Source: Imbricaverruca yamaguchii
Lineage: Eukaryota > Arthropoda > Thecostraca > Neoverrucidae
NCBI GenBank assembly: GCA_034440575.1
Contig: JAOTOL010001635.1
Location: 2,835,001-2,899,000, forward strand
Length of the DNA: 64,000 nucleotides
Direction of reading: 5' to 3'
This document shows, in pieces, positions 12,017 to 23,560 of the stretch. Position 1 is the stretch's first letter; every line of letters starts with the position of its first letter. A model generated the notes under the pieces. It worked only from the letters and a program-made list of their open reading frames with translations. It was not told where the DNA came from and ran no database searches. A program made the position numbers and the translations under genes.

Positions 12017-12445
12017 ATGCTACATACGCTTTTATTGATAATGACTCGCCAGCCTTACCGTGACCGTAGCCTTACCGTACGTAATCGTCTCGCATGTTCA
12101 AAATCGATTGTTCCATGTGCCATCAGAAGCACTTGAACATTTGTGAGAAATAACGAGTGAAAAATGTTAGCCACAGCATGTCAAAAACCCTTTCTGTCAA
12201 GCACGTGAACAACGCCCAAACGTGTTTTTCGCATTATCAGTTGCCACATGACAAATATTCTGATCGGTATATTTTTGTACTCGATTGAGCCGCTTTAAAA
12301 AATAAATAATTAGCTGCGCAAAAATATTGTACTTGTCAGAAAGAATAGGCCCTTGGCTGCAAGAAATCTTCGATCTTTTAGGTTTTCGTTTAATCGCCAT
12401 GTTGATCAACTGACTTACCACATGTCTATGTATCATGTTCCCCAG
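12017..12445. other. End of intron 1
   Basis: No repeat or gene recognised between the FB1 right end and exon 2. The acceptor is GTTCCCCAG at 12445. Confidence 0.5.
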
Positions 12446-12572
12446 GAGGGCTTACGATGCACAGAGCGAGTTCGTGCTTATCCAGACGGATAAATCGCTG
12501 TATAAACCCGGACAGCTGGTGAAGTTCCGCATATTTTGGCTCGACGTGACACTGCGACCGAAGAATGAGTCG
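12446..12572 (+). CDS. A2M/TEP-like gene, exon 2 (MG1-MG2)
   Basis: Acceptor CCCCAG, donor GTGAGT. It completes the split Arg codon of exon 1 and reads RAYDAQSEFV then VLIQTDKSLYKPGQLVKFRI and ends RPKNES in phase 0. The QTDKxxYKPGQxVxFR motif is the most conserved signature at the start of MG2 in A2M, CD109 and insect TEPs, which makes the family call firm. The exon's last ~30 bases and donor are the first unit of the minisatellite that fills the start of intron 2. Confidence 0.93.
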
Positions 12573-13045
12573 GTGAGTCATACCATCAGCCGGAGGAGGA
12601 GGTAACGTAACACGACGAGACACTAACCGAAAAATGGACCATTGAGTCATAGCACTAGCCGGGGGGGGGGGTATCGTAACACCATGAGACGATGTGACCT
12701 AAGCATTAGCCGGTGAGTCATACCACCAGCTGGGGAGGTTTATCCATCCCCGGCTATATGCATATTATAACGTAACACGACGACACCCTCCGACCTAAAA
12801 ATGGGCCTATTAGTAACAGCACCAGTCGGGGAGGGGATACGTGACACGATGACACCTTCCGAACTAAGAATAAGCCGGTGAGTTACACCACCAACCTGGA
12901 GAGGAGATAACACAACACGACACCCTCCGACCGAACAATGGGTCACACCACCAGCCGGGAGAGGGGTAACGTAACACAGCGACACCATCCGACCTAAGAT
13001 TGAGTCGGTTATCGACACCACCACCGTCTGGCATTCTTGTCATAT
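12573..13045. repeat. Degenerate 65-70-bp minisatellite derived from exon 2/donor
   Basis: Six or so diverged units run from the exon 2 donor. Each contains a recognisable copy of the exon's 3' end (GACACTGCGACCGAAGAATG-like), then a GTGAGTCATACC-like donor and CACCAGCCGG. The exon itself is unit zero. Several units keep an intact GGTGAGT, i.e. a decoy 5' splice site. Confidence 0.8.
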
Positions 13046-15015
13046 CAGTAAGTAGTCTGAGTCAGACATGCAGCTTTGGACGGCATTTCGATTTAAACAT
13101 GACCGGGATGAAACATTATGGCACAGACGTGAACGAATAGTGATATTCCGCTCAAGAAATTGTTTCCCACCTAGTGGAGTACCAATGCGCCTAGCTCCAC
13201 CCCTCGAGCTTATCTGTGATGTCGACAGAGGAACAGTTCGTTCTGCTGTGATGCTACTTCTTCATAGCAACAGTCGCCGTGCGTGTTCCTCGAACAAACA
13301 GCGGAATGGTTGTTTACAAACATACAAATAACGATAACATGTGCAAAATGCAGGACGAGTAGGGCACATACGCCAACTGGAATACAAAAGCAATCCTTAG
13401 CAATTTTATATACTACCGATGCCATTTTGTCGCTTCAATTTCCTCAGGTGTTCCCGATTTACCAACCGAATCCAAGAGCGTGACCCTTTTTTCAGTTGTA
13501 CTTTTTCCATTAGCGGAGACCCGCCTTGCTGAGGTTTCCGCAATGACTGATGTTTAAGCTAGGGTTAAACATACTCGTATCTTTAAACATACTCGTAAAC
13601 ATACTCGAACACTACGCCCGTGGCGTTGTGTGAAGAAAAAGTTGGTCATGCATTTGCATTTGCTTGTGCTTCCATCCGAAGCTTTTAGCTACAATGGGCC
13701 CCTACCCACGCAATATAGATCATATACGTACCATACAAATTCAGAGAAACAACATTACTAAGAACATATTTGCCTTCCTGAATCAACATGCCAGGCTGAC
13801 ATCATCTGCTCATGAGAAGTGGGCCAACATGAGGCTGGGATGGATCCGGGTGGACATTCGACCAGAACCGTCTTCAGACCAGAGTGAACGTCAGACTACA
13901 GTGGATGTTAGACCAGAGTGAACGTCAGACCAGAGTAAACGTCAGACCAGAGTGGAGTAAAGTCATAGTTTTGCCTGATCGGCTGTGGCATGGGTTTGCT
14001 GATCACCCCAGACCGGGGCACAGGTCGGCTAACCTCCCCAGGCGGTAGCGGGCGCCAGTGAGGACATGACTGAGACCTGTGTCGTGTGTCATGTGGTCGC
14101 GTGGCGGAAGCCACGCCGGATGGACGACTGCATCGATATCTGCACGAGCGGCGCCCAAGACGCCGTTGCAGACTTCCTGCACACTTCCTGCTGCACTCAT
14201 TGAAATTGGCCCTCATTGGCGCCATCGTGGCGACAGTCGGCGTACTTTATTGCACGTCAAGGCCCAGTGTGCACCGTGCAGTCGGTACTTAGCTGGGGCG
14301 TCGCACTAGCCGTGCAGCGGTAACACCCGCCCATCGTGTTGGGTGATATGGCGAACACGGCATCTGGCACACTTACGTGTGTTGCGCCGTGCGATTACAT
14401 ACTCGCAACAGTCGAAATAACTCCGACGGAAGGGATTATTTCGACCTCGCATTCATATTCATAATTCCTAAATACATCTAAGTGGCCCCCACTGCGATGG
14501 AGAGTCGGTCCAGTGTGGCGACTCCAGGACGTCATGCAGGCGCTCTATCGCGACACAGCACTAGTGTCAGCGGCACTGCTTCAGATCAACCGTTCACTAC
14601 TGGTCGTCGCCCCATGCATATATTTACATGATCAGACTTCCCATGGTAGCGTGCGCAGAACTACCTTTCCAGCCGACAAATGCGTTGGTCGTGTTTGCGT
14701 GGGTAGGTCCGGAAAGGAAACAGGCTGTGAGTTGCTGACAAATGCATAGCAATTCATATCCGGACACGTTCATAACTAGTGTGCCTGGAGCTGGATGCGG
14801 GAGGAATAGATGAGCATACTGAAACTATCCTCTCGACGTAATCTGTTTGGAGTGTAAGGTTTCACGCTATGCGAAACTGGGCTGTGCTGAAGGCGGATTT
14901 TCGAATGTGCTGTGTAAGGCACGTCGACATTGCTTATTTCACTTGAGCCCAGTCGGTGAAACTTATTTGACGAAATGTGTAGGTCGTCATTACATAGCGT
15001 GAAAAACATCTTGTA
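13046..15015. other. Intron 2, mostly unassigned
   Basis: No gene recognised. At 13876-13956 a 17-bp unit (CAGACCAGAGTGAACGT) is repeated about five times. The remainder, including the GC-rich 13990-14330 stretch, shows no motif I can name; it could be the unrecognisable 5' part of the LINE that follows. Confidence 0.4.
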
Positions 15016-15019
15016 ATCT

Positions 15020-17030
15020 TTGATCTATGATGAACACTTTGTCAATGGCGCCGTCATCTGGCATGCGTCTCACAAATGCATTATCGCGAAAGCCCACAAT
15101 TTCCCAACAAGAGCCTGCAAATGTCCACAAACGTGGCTAAACGCTCTTCTTATACCTACCCCCAAACCAAACACTGACCCAACTATGTGCGACTCATACC
15201 GTCCTATCGCTCTAACTAGCTGCTTTTATAAACTCTTCGAAAGCCTTGTAAAAAACGTCTTGTTTACAACATTCGAACACAAAAACTGAACTTTCCTGTC
15301 TAATCAAGCTTTCATCATAAAGTATTTTGCCTAGATAATCTACCCTATCTTATCGCACGCATATTGGAAGCGGTAGCGAGGAAACGTTCCGCTGTCGCCA
15401 GCTTCGTGGATCTAAAGCACGGCTACGACACCATCAGCATAGCAGCTTTACTACAATTCTTGCATAACATAGGTATCCGGTGCCGATTATTACACTATCT
15501 CCATTCCAAGTTACTAAATCGAGCATTTTCACTCAAAATTGGGTAAAACATTTCAGACACTAAACTCCCCACCTACGTTTGAATTAAAGGCTCAGTTCTT
15601 AGCCGTCTCCTTTTTATTATCAGTCTAAATTTATTCATCACCGACAACGTTTCGACCAAAATTGCATTACATGCAGACGAAATTGCATTATGGACATCAC
15701 ACGCAACACGAACCCACGCAATAGCAACACCACAGCACGCACTTACATAATTACACAACAAACTCCCATAGCTAAAGTTGCACATCGCACTACACAAATT
15801 CAAATGCGTACTCTTCGGCTACAAACGATCCACAGATTTACAATCATTTAAATTATACCACACACCCATACCTTTCGTTACGACAGCAAAATCTTTGGGC
15901 ACCACATTAGACCAATGACATACGTTTCGGCCATACATATTAAACATTAAAAAACGAGCATCAAAAAGAGTAAAACTTCTGTTAGCATCATCAGGCACAA
16001 ATTGGGGATACGACAGAAGTACACTACTGACTCTCTACAACTCAATCATTCAGCTAATTATGGAACACGGATTGCCACTTTTCGAAAACGATTCTTCATC
16101 AACCCTCCAAATTCTTTACGAACTTCAAAACTATTGTCCCAGAAATGCTCCTGGAGAATGCAGTTCATCACCACCACTTGCCCTTCACAAATACAACCAC
16201 ATACCAGCAGACGGACAGAAGCACTCCTTAGATATCACTACAGAGCACAACTCATTGTACAACATCCATGCGCTCAGGCACTAAAATCCGCACCGACTCA
16301 TGAACAAACCACCACTCAAGTCAATAATAGGATGACGAACACGAAAATAAATCACACACCACACTTCCGACCTCAAAACCACTTGCACCACCCACCACAT
16401 GATGGAAACACCAAATACCCACAACACTTTATTTCATCCATAAATCAAAGCCCACGAACACAGACGCATAAACACAATAACCTTTTCGGCAATTCATATC
16501 ACAATGCCCAAATTGCAATATCATCCACACCGACGGCCCCAAATCACTCGCAACACAGCAGACGGATACAGCGGCGGTGTTGCACCCAGATACAGCACCT
16601 GGGTCATCTTGCGTGTCCGTCTGCCCGATACAGCTTCTACATACACGTCAGAATTATACGCAATCTTCGCACCTTCTCAACTATCTACAACACCAAATTT
16701 CAACTCAACATCATAGCCACAGGCACCAAATTAGTAATGCAAAGCATAGCACCCTACACAGCATTTAAACACTGTCTTATCTCCAAAATACTACGCATAT
16801 ATAGCAAACTAACCACTCAGCAACAACCGCTTCTTTTTTGGATCCCGAACCACACAAACAAACATAAATGGCAACGAATACGCAAACACTGAAGCAAACC
16901 TAGCCACAACACTGCAACGAACCACACGCTGCGGACCGAAAATTCGTCACTACTTCGTCACCTTCGGCCTCCGACTAGTTTTACTACTTCAACTCGACGG
17001 CGGCTCAGCTCAATTCTGCTCATCTCTACT
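15020..17030 (+). pseudogene. Degenerate I-like LINE: reverse transcriptase plus RNase H
   Basis: Shifted plus-strand frames give reverse transcriptase blocks in order: ALLIPTPKPNTDPTMCDSYR followed by PIALTSCFYKLFE (15140-15245), then SFVDLKHGYDTISI (15402-15440), a G-SVLS block (15590-15610) and LHADEIALW (15668-15695), the YADD position with the last D replaced. Further on are RNase H signatures: TYTSELYAIF (16640-16670), FWIPNHTNK (16838-16865) and a GNEYAN block just after. An RNase H domain downstream of RT marks I-superfamily non-LTR retrotransposons. Stops and frameshifts are many, so it is dead. It lies in the sense orientation within intron 2. Confidence 0.75.
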
Positions 17031-17149
17031 CATCTACCTCCAAGACGTCTTCAACTGTCCTTCCGTCAACTTCCAACAAGTCATCTCTATTATTCATTTC
17101 TCGTCTGTTCTCTTAAATTGAATACTCCTTTCACCCTCTTATTTTTTAT

Positions 17150-17395
17150 TTTTTGTGCTCACGAATTTTTGCGTTTACGTACTTTTGCACTTACGTACTT
17201 TTGCACTTACGTACATTTGCACTTACGTACCTTTGCGCTTGCGTACTTTTGTGCTTACGTGCATTTGCCTACATACGTTTGCAACACTCACAATTGCTCT
17301 TACTTACATATACCGAAAGTACATTTGTTATACGTTCTTTTGCGTTTTCATATACCTGCGCTTACGTACATCTGTCATAAAGACATAAAGACATA
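17150..17395. repeat. 16-bp tandem repeat, left part
   Basis: Units of CTTACGTACTTTTGCA and close variants, perfect at 17173-17235 and decaying toward 17395. The same repeat resumes at about 17895, on the far side of a LINE insertion. Confidence 0.85.
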
Positions 17396-17894
17396 AAAAA
17401 TTAGTGAAACTATGAGCCACAAGGGCCCTTCTTGGTTCCACTCTGTACACTGAACCAGTTGCCCACCAAATGTGTCAATCAGCCCTCCCTTTAATACTGG
17501 AAAGCAAGCCCTCTATTCTTATAATGATTGTCTATGCTGTTTTTAAAGATGTTCAATGTGTTGCTACTGACAATGTTTTCTGGCAGCTGGTTCCAGTGTT
17601 CTACTACCCTGTTGGTGAAGAAAGTTTGCCTTAACCTTGTTCTGCTGTGGTTAACTTTAATTTTGAATTTATGACCTCTAATTGCATCATTTCTGTTAAA
17701 TTCAAACATTTCTCCAAGGTATTCCGTCTCCAGACCATGGACAAATTAAAAAACCTCGATGAGATCTCCTCTCAGCCTTCTATATCTAAGTGAAAACATA
17801 TTTAATTTCTTCAATCTTTCCTCATATGCCAGGTTGCTTATGCCATTAACCATTTTTGTAGCCCTCTTTTGTACTCCCTCTAAAAGCCAACAAT
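17396..17894 (-). pseudogene. 3' end of a CR1-like LINE
   Basis: On the minus strand the segment encodes RGVQKRATKMVNGI, a few residues later RLKKLNMFSLRYRRLRGDLI, then FFTNRVVEHWNQLPENIVSS. This QKRATK...RR.RGDLI...FF.NRVV..WN.LP order is the characteristic C-terminal end of CR1/L2-type reverse transcriptase ORFs. One in-frame stop (near 17746) and 5' truncation show it is dead. The 3' end near 17380-17400 carries a short ATGTCTTT-like tandem tail, as expected for this class. It splits a 16-bp tandem repeat. Confidence 0.8.
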
Positions 17895-18205
17895 CTTTTG
17901 CAGTCATACGTACTTCTGTCATACGTACTTCTGCGTGATTTGTACATACGTAGATTTGCGCTCACGCACTTTTGCATTTACGTACATTTGCGCCTATGCA
18001 TATTTGCTTACGTACCTTTGCTATACGTATATTTGTTCTTAAGGACATGTGCAATACGTACATTTGCCATTCGTACTTTAGCGCTTCCGTACATCTGTGC
18101 TGATGTTCATCTGCCATGCATACTTTTGCACATACGTACATTTGCACATAAGTACATTTACTTACATGCATCTGCCATACGTACATTTGCACTTTCGTAC
18201 ATTAG
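17895..18205. repeat. 16-bp tandem repeat, right part
   Basis: Degenerate units of CATACGTACATTTGC continue the array seen at 17150-17395. They show more variation (CATACGTACTTCTGT, TGCACATACGTACATT) than the left part. Confidence 0.8.
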
Positions 18206-18474
18206 TTTAGAATTGGGCGGCAGTGCTTCCGATTTCGGCATCAGCATACTGGTGTGTCAAAGTGAACAAAACTAAGCTCTGATACAATTATGTTTGTCAT
18301 CCATGCTTTTTGTGTTTGTTTTATAGTTTGTTTCCATCTATTTCACTGGGAACATCCTATGACAACATTTATACCCATCTTCTCATAATACTCGTAATAT
18401 CATAATACTTATCCACTCATAATACATAGTAATTATGATACCGATATGTGCGATTTACTGTTGTTTGGTGATCG

Positions 18475-19310
18475 CTGCAGGTGTGTTGTGTGGTGACCGC
18501 TGGAGGAGGTGTGTTGTGTGGTGACCGCTGCAGGTGTGTTCTGTGGTGACCACTGCAGGAGGTGTGTTGTGTGGTGACCGCTGCAGGTGTGTTGTGTGCT
18601 GACCACTGCAGGTGTGTTGTGTGGTGACCACTGCAGGAGGTGTGTTCTGTGGTGACCACTGCAGGAGGTGTGTTGTGTGGTGACCGCTGCAGGTGTGTTG
18701 TGTGGTGACCGCTGCAGGTGTGTTGTGTGGTGACCGCTGCAGGTGTGTTGTGTGGTGATCGCTGCAGGTGTGTTGTGTGGTGACCGCTGCAGGGTGTGTG
18801 TTGTGTGGTGACCACTGCAGGAGATGTGTTGTGTGGTGACCGCTGCAGGTGTGTTGTGTGGTGACCGCTGCATGTGTGTTGTGTGGTGACCACTGCAGGA
18901 GATGTGTTGTGTGGTGACCGCTGCAGGTGTGTTGTGTGGTGACCGCTGCAGGAGGTGTGTTGTGTGGTGACCGCTGCAGGAGGTGTGTTGTGTGCTGACC
19001 GCTGCAGGTGTGTTGTGTGGTGACCACTGCAGGAGGTATGTTGTGTGGTGACTGCTGCAGGTGTGTTATGTGGTGACCGCTGCAGGTGGTATGTTGTGTG
19101 GTGACCGCTGCAGGTGTGTTGTGTGGTGACCGCTGCAGGAGGTGTGTTGTGTGATGACCGCTGCAGGTGTGTTGTGTGGTGACCGCTGTAGGAGGTGTGT
19201 TGTGTGGTGACCGCTGCAGGAAGTGTGTTGTGTGGTGACCGCTGCAGGAGGTGTGTTGTGTGGTGACCGCTGCAGGAGATGTGTTGTGTGGTGACCGCTG
19301 CAGGTGTGCT
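18475..19310. repeat. 25-28-bp minisatellite, over 30 copies
   Basis: Units of GTGTGTTGTGTGGTGACCGC followed by TGCAG, with or without an extra GAG. The array continues in degraded form to about 19620, right up to the polypyrimidine tract of exon 3. Three overlapping minus-strand frames of up to 307 codons (Thr/His-rich) are repeat artefacts. Confidence 0.93.
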
Positions 19311-19640
19311 ATGCGTTAACCGTAGCATGTGATGAGCCATGCAGTTGTCTCTACAGGCGGTGTGTTGTGTTGTGACGGCTAACGGCTACAGGTGTTGTAT
19401 CGTGTGGCGGCCGCTACAGGTGATGTGTTGCATGGTGATCGCTACAGGAGGTGTGCCATGCAATGACCGTTGCAAGTGATGTGCGTTGTGATGAATTCTG
19501 GAGGCGGCGCGTTGTGTGGCGACGGCTACAGATGATGTGTTTTGTGATGACCGCTACAGGTGTTATGTTGCATCGTTGACGGCTGCAGGAAATGTGTTGC
19601 ATCTGATTGTTTACGGCTGGACTGGTCTGTATTGTTTCAG

Positions 19641-19757
19641 CTGAAGCTGGTCCACATCGAATCTCCGAGTGGCACTCGGCTGGCCCAATGGACCAACGTG
19701 ACTGGTCAGAGTGCACTGGTACAGCTGGAGATGCAGCTCTCGCAAGAGCCTATCATG
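19641..19757 (+). CDS. A2M/TEP-like gene, exon 3 (MG2)
   Basis: Acceptor TATTGTTTCAG, donor GTGAGA, 39 codons, phase 0 at both ends. It reads LKLVHIESPSGTRLAQWTNV then GQSALVQLEMQLSQEPIM. The 'I-x-x-P-x-G-x-R-L-x-Q-W' pattern and the following LxxxLSxEP are typical of the middle of MG2 in this family. Transcription enters it after a long minisatellite. Confidence 0.92.
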
Positions 19758-20402
19758 GTGAGAAAAGTGTTCAGCCGCGTGAACCGTTTCCCACCGGATA
19801 TCGCAAGGTGTTACGTGCCATACCGAGATGGCGTCCTATGGCCAAATGCTTCTAAGCATTCTGAAATAATTATGTTTTACTTTTTCGTATCTCGTCTTTA
19901 TATTATCTTGTGCGTTCTTCCCTCAAGATTGATACCATGGAAATGGAGGCATCCATGGCCATTGAAATACGAATGAGATAAAGGCACCGTTTCTTCAGAG
20001 TTCACTAAAGGGATAATACATAAAGAAGGCGAGACCTCAGAATGAGACCGTGACCTGCATCTAGTGCATGCTGTACAGGCATGCTAAGTACAGGCATGCA
20101 TAACGAATTTAGGAGATTCTCCGCTTTCCTTCCGTTTTCGGTATCCATGCGGCAGCCTACCGCCGCGCGTACCGCAGATAGCCCGTCGGTTCTCGTTGTG
20201 CACACGGTGGAGCTGTTCGGCTTATTTGCTTGCATGTATGCAGCAGCCGAACGCGGCCAATGAACGGGGCAAGGCTGTACTAGGACATGCCGCCGAGCCT
20301 GTTTGTCTTCTTTCTGCTACTCGGCGAATCTACAATATTTATTTGGTAATAACTGATGTAAATAAGGATCAGAATCGATGTCTGAATCTTCATTTCATGC
20401 AG
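19758..20402. other. Intron 3
   Basis: 645-bp intron without a recognisable repeat or gene. Acceptor CATTTCATGCAG. Confidence 0.7.
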
Positions 20403-20560
20403 GGTGAATGGAAGATCGTGGTGCAGACTGTCAACAACAAAAAACACGCCAAGACGTTCAAGGTCGAGGAGTACGTGCTGCCAAAGTTCGAGGTCACCAT
20501 TAAGGGCCCGCCGTATATTCTTGGCGACGCAGCGGAGGTGGTCTGGAAGGCGTGCGGAAG
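20403..20560 (+). CDS. A2M/TEP-like gene, exon 4 (MG2-MG3)
   Basis: Acceptor TTCATGCAG, donor GTGAGT. It reads GEWKIVVQTV, then FKVEEYVLPKFEVTIKGP and ends WKACGR with a split Arg codon. The motif VEEYVLPKFEV is a family hallmark that opens MG3 in A2M, CD109, TEPs and complement C3/C4/C5. Phase 0 in, phase 2 out, matching exon 5. Confidence 0.96.
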
Positions 20561-21020
20561 GTGAGTAGTCGGTAAGGCTAACGATGTGTGAGCATCACAC
20601 ACTTTCGCTTGGGCCCTCTGACCAACAAACGGTTCCACCTGAACGTCACATTGACGTTCTAGTTGCCGCAGGGTCTCGGACTGCTACACGAATGGGTCAA
20701 TTAGCCGCCTCAGGGCCTACCTGAGGGCCCGTGCAGCCGCCTCACTGGTCAATGCAGCCATTGTGCAGGAGCTAGCCGGTGTAGGAGTGAAACGCGGCGT
20801 GCCATTGGCATGTATACGATAGTCAACAACCTTGGTGCACCTCTGAAGAAGCACAGTGGACTAGTTGTTTTTACCTGTCTTGATCTTGGCTGGGTTGGAC
20901 GGCCATCTGTGCTCAGTGTCTACTGCCGCTGGGAGGTGTTGCTCACGTGCGTCGTAAGGGCAGCGACGTCCTAGAAGATGTCAGTTTTACCATAAAATCC
21001 GCACCTGAACATGGCGGCGA
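20561..21020. other. Start of intron 4
   Basis: No gene recognised before the hexanucleotide tract. Confidence 0.6.
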
Positions 21021-21418
21021 CCACCGCCTCCGCCTCCGCCTCCGCCTCCGCCTCCGCCTCCGCCTCCGCCTCCGCCTCCGCCTCCGCCTCCGCCTCCGCC
21101 TCCGTCTCCGCCTCCGCCTCCGCCTCGCCTCCGCCCTCCGCCTCCGTCTCCGCCTCCGCCTCCGCCTCCGCCTCCGCCTCCGCCTCCGCCTCCGCCTCCG
21201 CCTCCGCCTCCGCCTCCGCCTCCGCCTCCGCCTCCGCCTCCGCCTCCGCCTCCGCCTCCGCCTCCGCCTCCGCCTCCGCCTCCGCCTCCGCCTCCGCCTC
21301 CGCCTCCGCCTCCGCCTCCGCCTCCGCCTCCGCCTCCGCCTCCGCCTCCGCCTCCGCCTCCGCCTCCGCCTCCGCCTCCGCCTCCGCCTCCGCCTCCGCC
21401 TCCGCCTCCGCCTTCGCC
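21021..21418. repeat. (CCGCCT)n hexanucleotide repeat, about 66 copies
   Basis: A nearly perfect CCGCCT array of about 400 bp with one frame slip near 21126-21136. The plus strand is purely pyrimidine-rich with regular G, so the minus strand is (AGGCGG)n. Long Leu-Arg and Ala-Ser frames across it are artefacts. It lies in intron 4, about 180 bp before exon 5. Confidence 0.96.
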
Positions 21419-21435
21419 TGGCCGTGTTATTTCGG

Positions 21436-21520
21436 GTGCATTACCTTCAGCGCTTCGTTCCAGGTGCCCCTACAGAAAACCGGTGGCAGGCTCGATAGCA
21501 CTCGGTCACCTATCAGCTGA
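21436..21520 (+). pseudogene. Decayed duplicate of the exon 5 acceptor and 5' half
   Basis: The sequence TTACCTTCAGCGCTTCGTTC followed by CAGGTGCCCC matches the bases before and at exon 5 (TTACCCTCAGCAACTTGTTC, CAGGTACACC), 137 bp downstream. The copied exon part would read CPYRKPVAGSIALGH against YTYGKPVSGSITLTV in the real exon, then similarity ends without a donor. It keeps a usable acceptor, so it could act as a cryptic or alternative exon, but decay is more likely. Confidence 0.75.
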
Positions 21521-21600
21521 TGTTATTACTGATAACGCTGGCAATGCCCCTGGCCAGTTGAAGGTCTCACTTACGTGTTACCCTCAGCAACTTGTTCCAG

Positions 21601-21697
21601 GTACACCTACGGGAAGCCGGTGTCGGGCTCGATAACACTCACAGTCACTCATTTTAAAAACTATGGCGACGAAGTATACCTGAAGCAAACCAATCAC
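21601..21697 (+). CDS. A2M/TEP-like gene, exon 5 (MG3)
   Basis: Acceptor CTTGTTCCAG, donor GTAAGT. It completes the split Arg of exon 4 and reads YTYGKPVSGSITLTVTHF then EVYLKQTNH, ending in phase 0. YTYGKPVxGxxTLTV is the family-typical second half of MG3. A decayed partial copy lies just upstream. Confidence 0.93.
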
Positions 21698-23560
21698 GTA
21701 AGTGTTCTTTGTTTCTCCTTATTGACATGTAAGAACAAATAAATGTCCCATGATGCATGGCAGATTAAAATTGTCTGGAATAATATTGCCTAGTTCTTGC
21801 TTTCTCGATTTAATACTGAGTTCAACATGTAAAATTTAGTGCTGCATGGAAAGGTCATACTCATTCAGTTCTTCCGCAACACGTGACTAGTGAAGTATGG
21901 TGTGGCACTTGGTCAACCGCGCACGGTGTCAGAATGACAAACATTTTGCCCTGTGAGACTAATGACTTAATACACTGTTGAAGACCTCTCTACAGACACT
22001 TGGCGGGATGGGCGCGCAACAGATGTTGAATTCACAATATACTGTGCACACCATATAGGCTGAATGTTAACAACTTAACCCACCCCGCCATGCCAGTCAG
22101 AGCCTCACGCCCCGTCACTGGAGGGGGGGGGGAATCATCCTACGTGTGAAACTCAATAACAATTATCTCCTGTCTGCACAGCGGGTGCAGTGGTGTTTTT
22201 TGCAACAATGTTGTTCTACTTCTTTTGAAATGCTATTCCAACTTCAGGATATTCAGATCGGTGTGAGGCAACAGAACGGGAGAAAACATCCTATTATCAT
22301 GCAGCTCTATATCAAATCATATGCATCCAGTAATCCGGAGTTCAGCTTTGTTCACATTGCCGATATCACTGGATTATTAAGCTTAAAATCCTACGCAGCC
22401 ATATCATGTCATCCGTGAACTCCTAGGGCCCCATCAGAACGAAGTAACCGTAAAAGACATGCTACAATACTTCTTGAAATGTTTGTGCATTCCAACACGA
22501 AATTAGCTAGTAGTAAGAAACAAAGATGTATTTCCAGAGGAAGGAAGCTGTATTCCAGGCTATTTTTCGTAAAGCAATCGTAAAGCTATATGCCAGACAT
22601 TCTGCCGAGGTTTCAAGGTCAAATGTCTGACAACTTTTCCACCTTGCAACATTATATTTTCTCCTGGTACCATTTGCATAATGGCTACTATTACCTTTAC
22701 CTACCTACATTTACCACATAGCTACGATTCAGTAGCATATGATGTTGTAAGAGTCGGGTGAAAAGGGCAAATCGTACTTTTTAAAGTATTTTCCCTACAA
22801 CACGATATTAAAGTTACAGTGCAAGTGGTGCACCAGGATTTACATCGACGAGGGGGAAGAGACATCTGCAGCTACCCACCGACCCCCATTTAAGAAAATG
22901 TCACCGGAGTTCGACTACATTTTGTCAATGGGGTCTTTTACTCAAATAATTAGTGAGAACTTAGTTTTCTGTGGAGGGAGCCCTACATACCATCATCGTA
23001 TATATGTCACCATATTTCAACTCCATCCCTGTTCAGAGGATGTTCTTGTATCCATTGAGAAATCAGCATATCCTGCTCATCTTGCACATGCACAAATCGC
23101 TTTTAAGTATTTCATTTCTCAATTTCACTCGCTTCAATCTATAACGTTCGTTCAAAACCACGCCAATGTTCGTGCATGTGTGCACCAGCCTTACGCATCC
23201 TGCGCATTCGCCACATGTGCGATTCTCCGGTTTCTGATACGCCCTCTACGTTTTGCTAATTGCTGCCATGTAATGGTTCCGCGGCATATTTGACGTCATG
23301 AAATGCTTTACATCGGGATTCACTGGGGAAGTTCGATGAATTTAATTGGTAAATGATCTCTCTTCTTGCCACATTTTCTAGTGCAAATGAAATCCCGATG
23401 CTCCTCTGCAGCTTTGGTGCACTGTATCCTTTAGCGAAACTATGTTCCTATTTAGCTCTCGAACTGACCGCTGATCTGCTGTTATATTTGGGACCAGTTG
23501 CGTTTTATTCCGTACACAGATCTGCTTTAAGCCCTGTGCACCTGTTTTAGGGCCCTGGTA
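21698..23560. other. Intron 5, first part
   Basis: No gene or named repeat. A G-run lies at 22123-22132. Open frames at 22146-22418 and 22898-23293 have no motif and no splice context. Confidence 0.45.

Noticed and set aside
17150..18205. A CRISPR-like array (short repeats with spacing)
   Set aside because: The 16-bp units are directly adjacent without unique spacers and the genome is eukaryotic.
18417..19340. Minus-strand open frame of 307 codons (Thr/His/Ser-rich) and two overlapping ones
   Set aside because: They coincide exactly with the 25-28-bp minisatellite; all three minus frames are open because the unit lacks stops, and there is no domain or splice context.
20947..21520. Plus-strand Leu-Arg and Ala-Ser polypeptides
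   Set aside because: Product of the CCGCCT hexanucleotide repeat.
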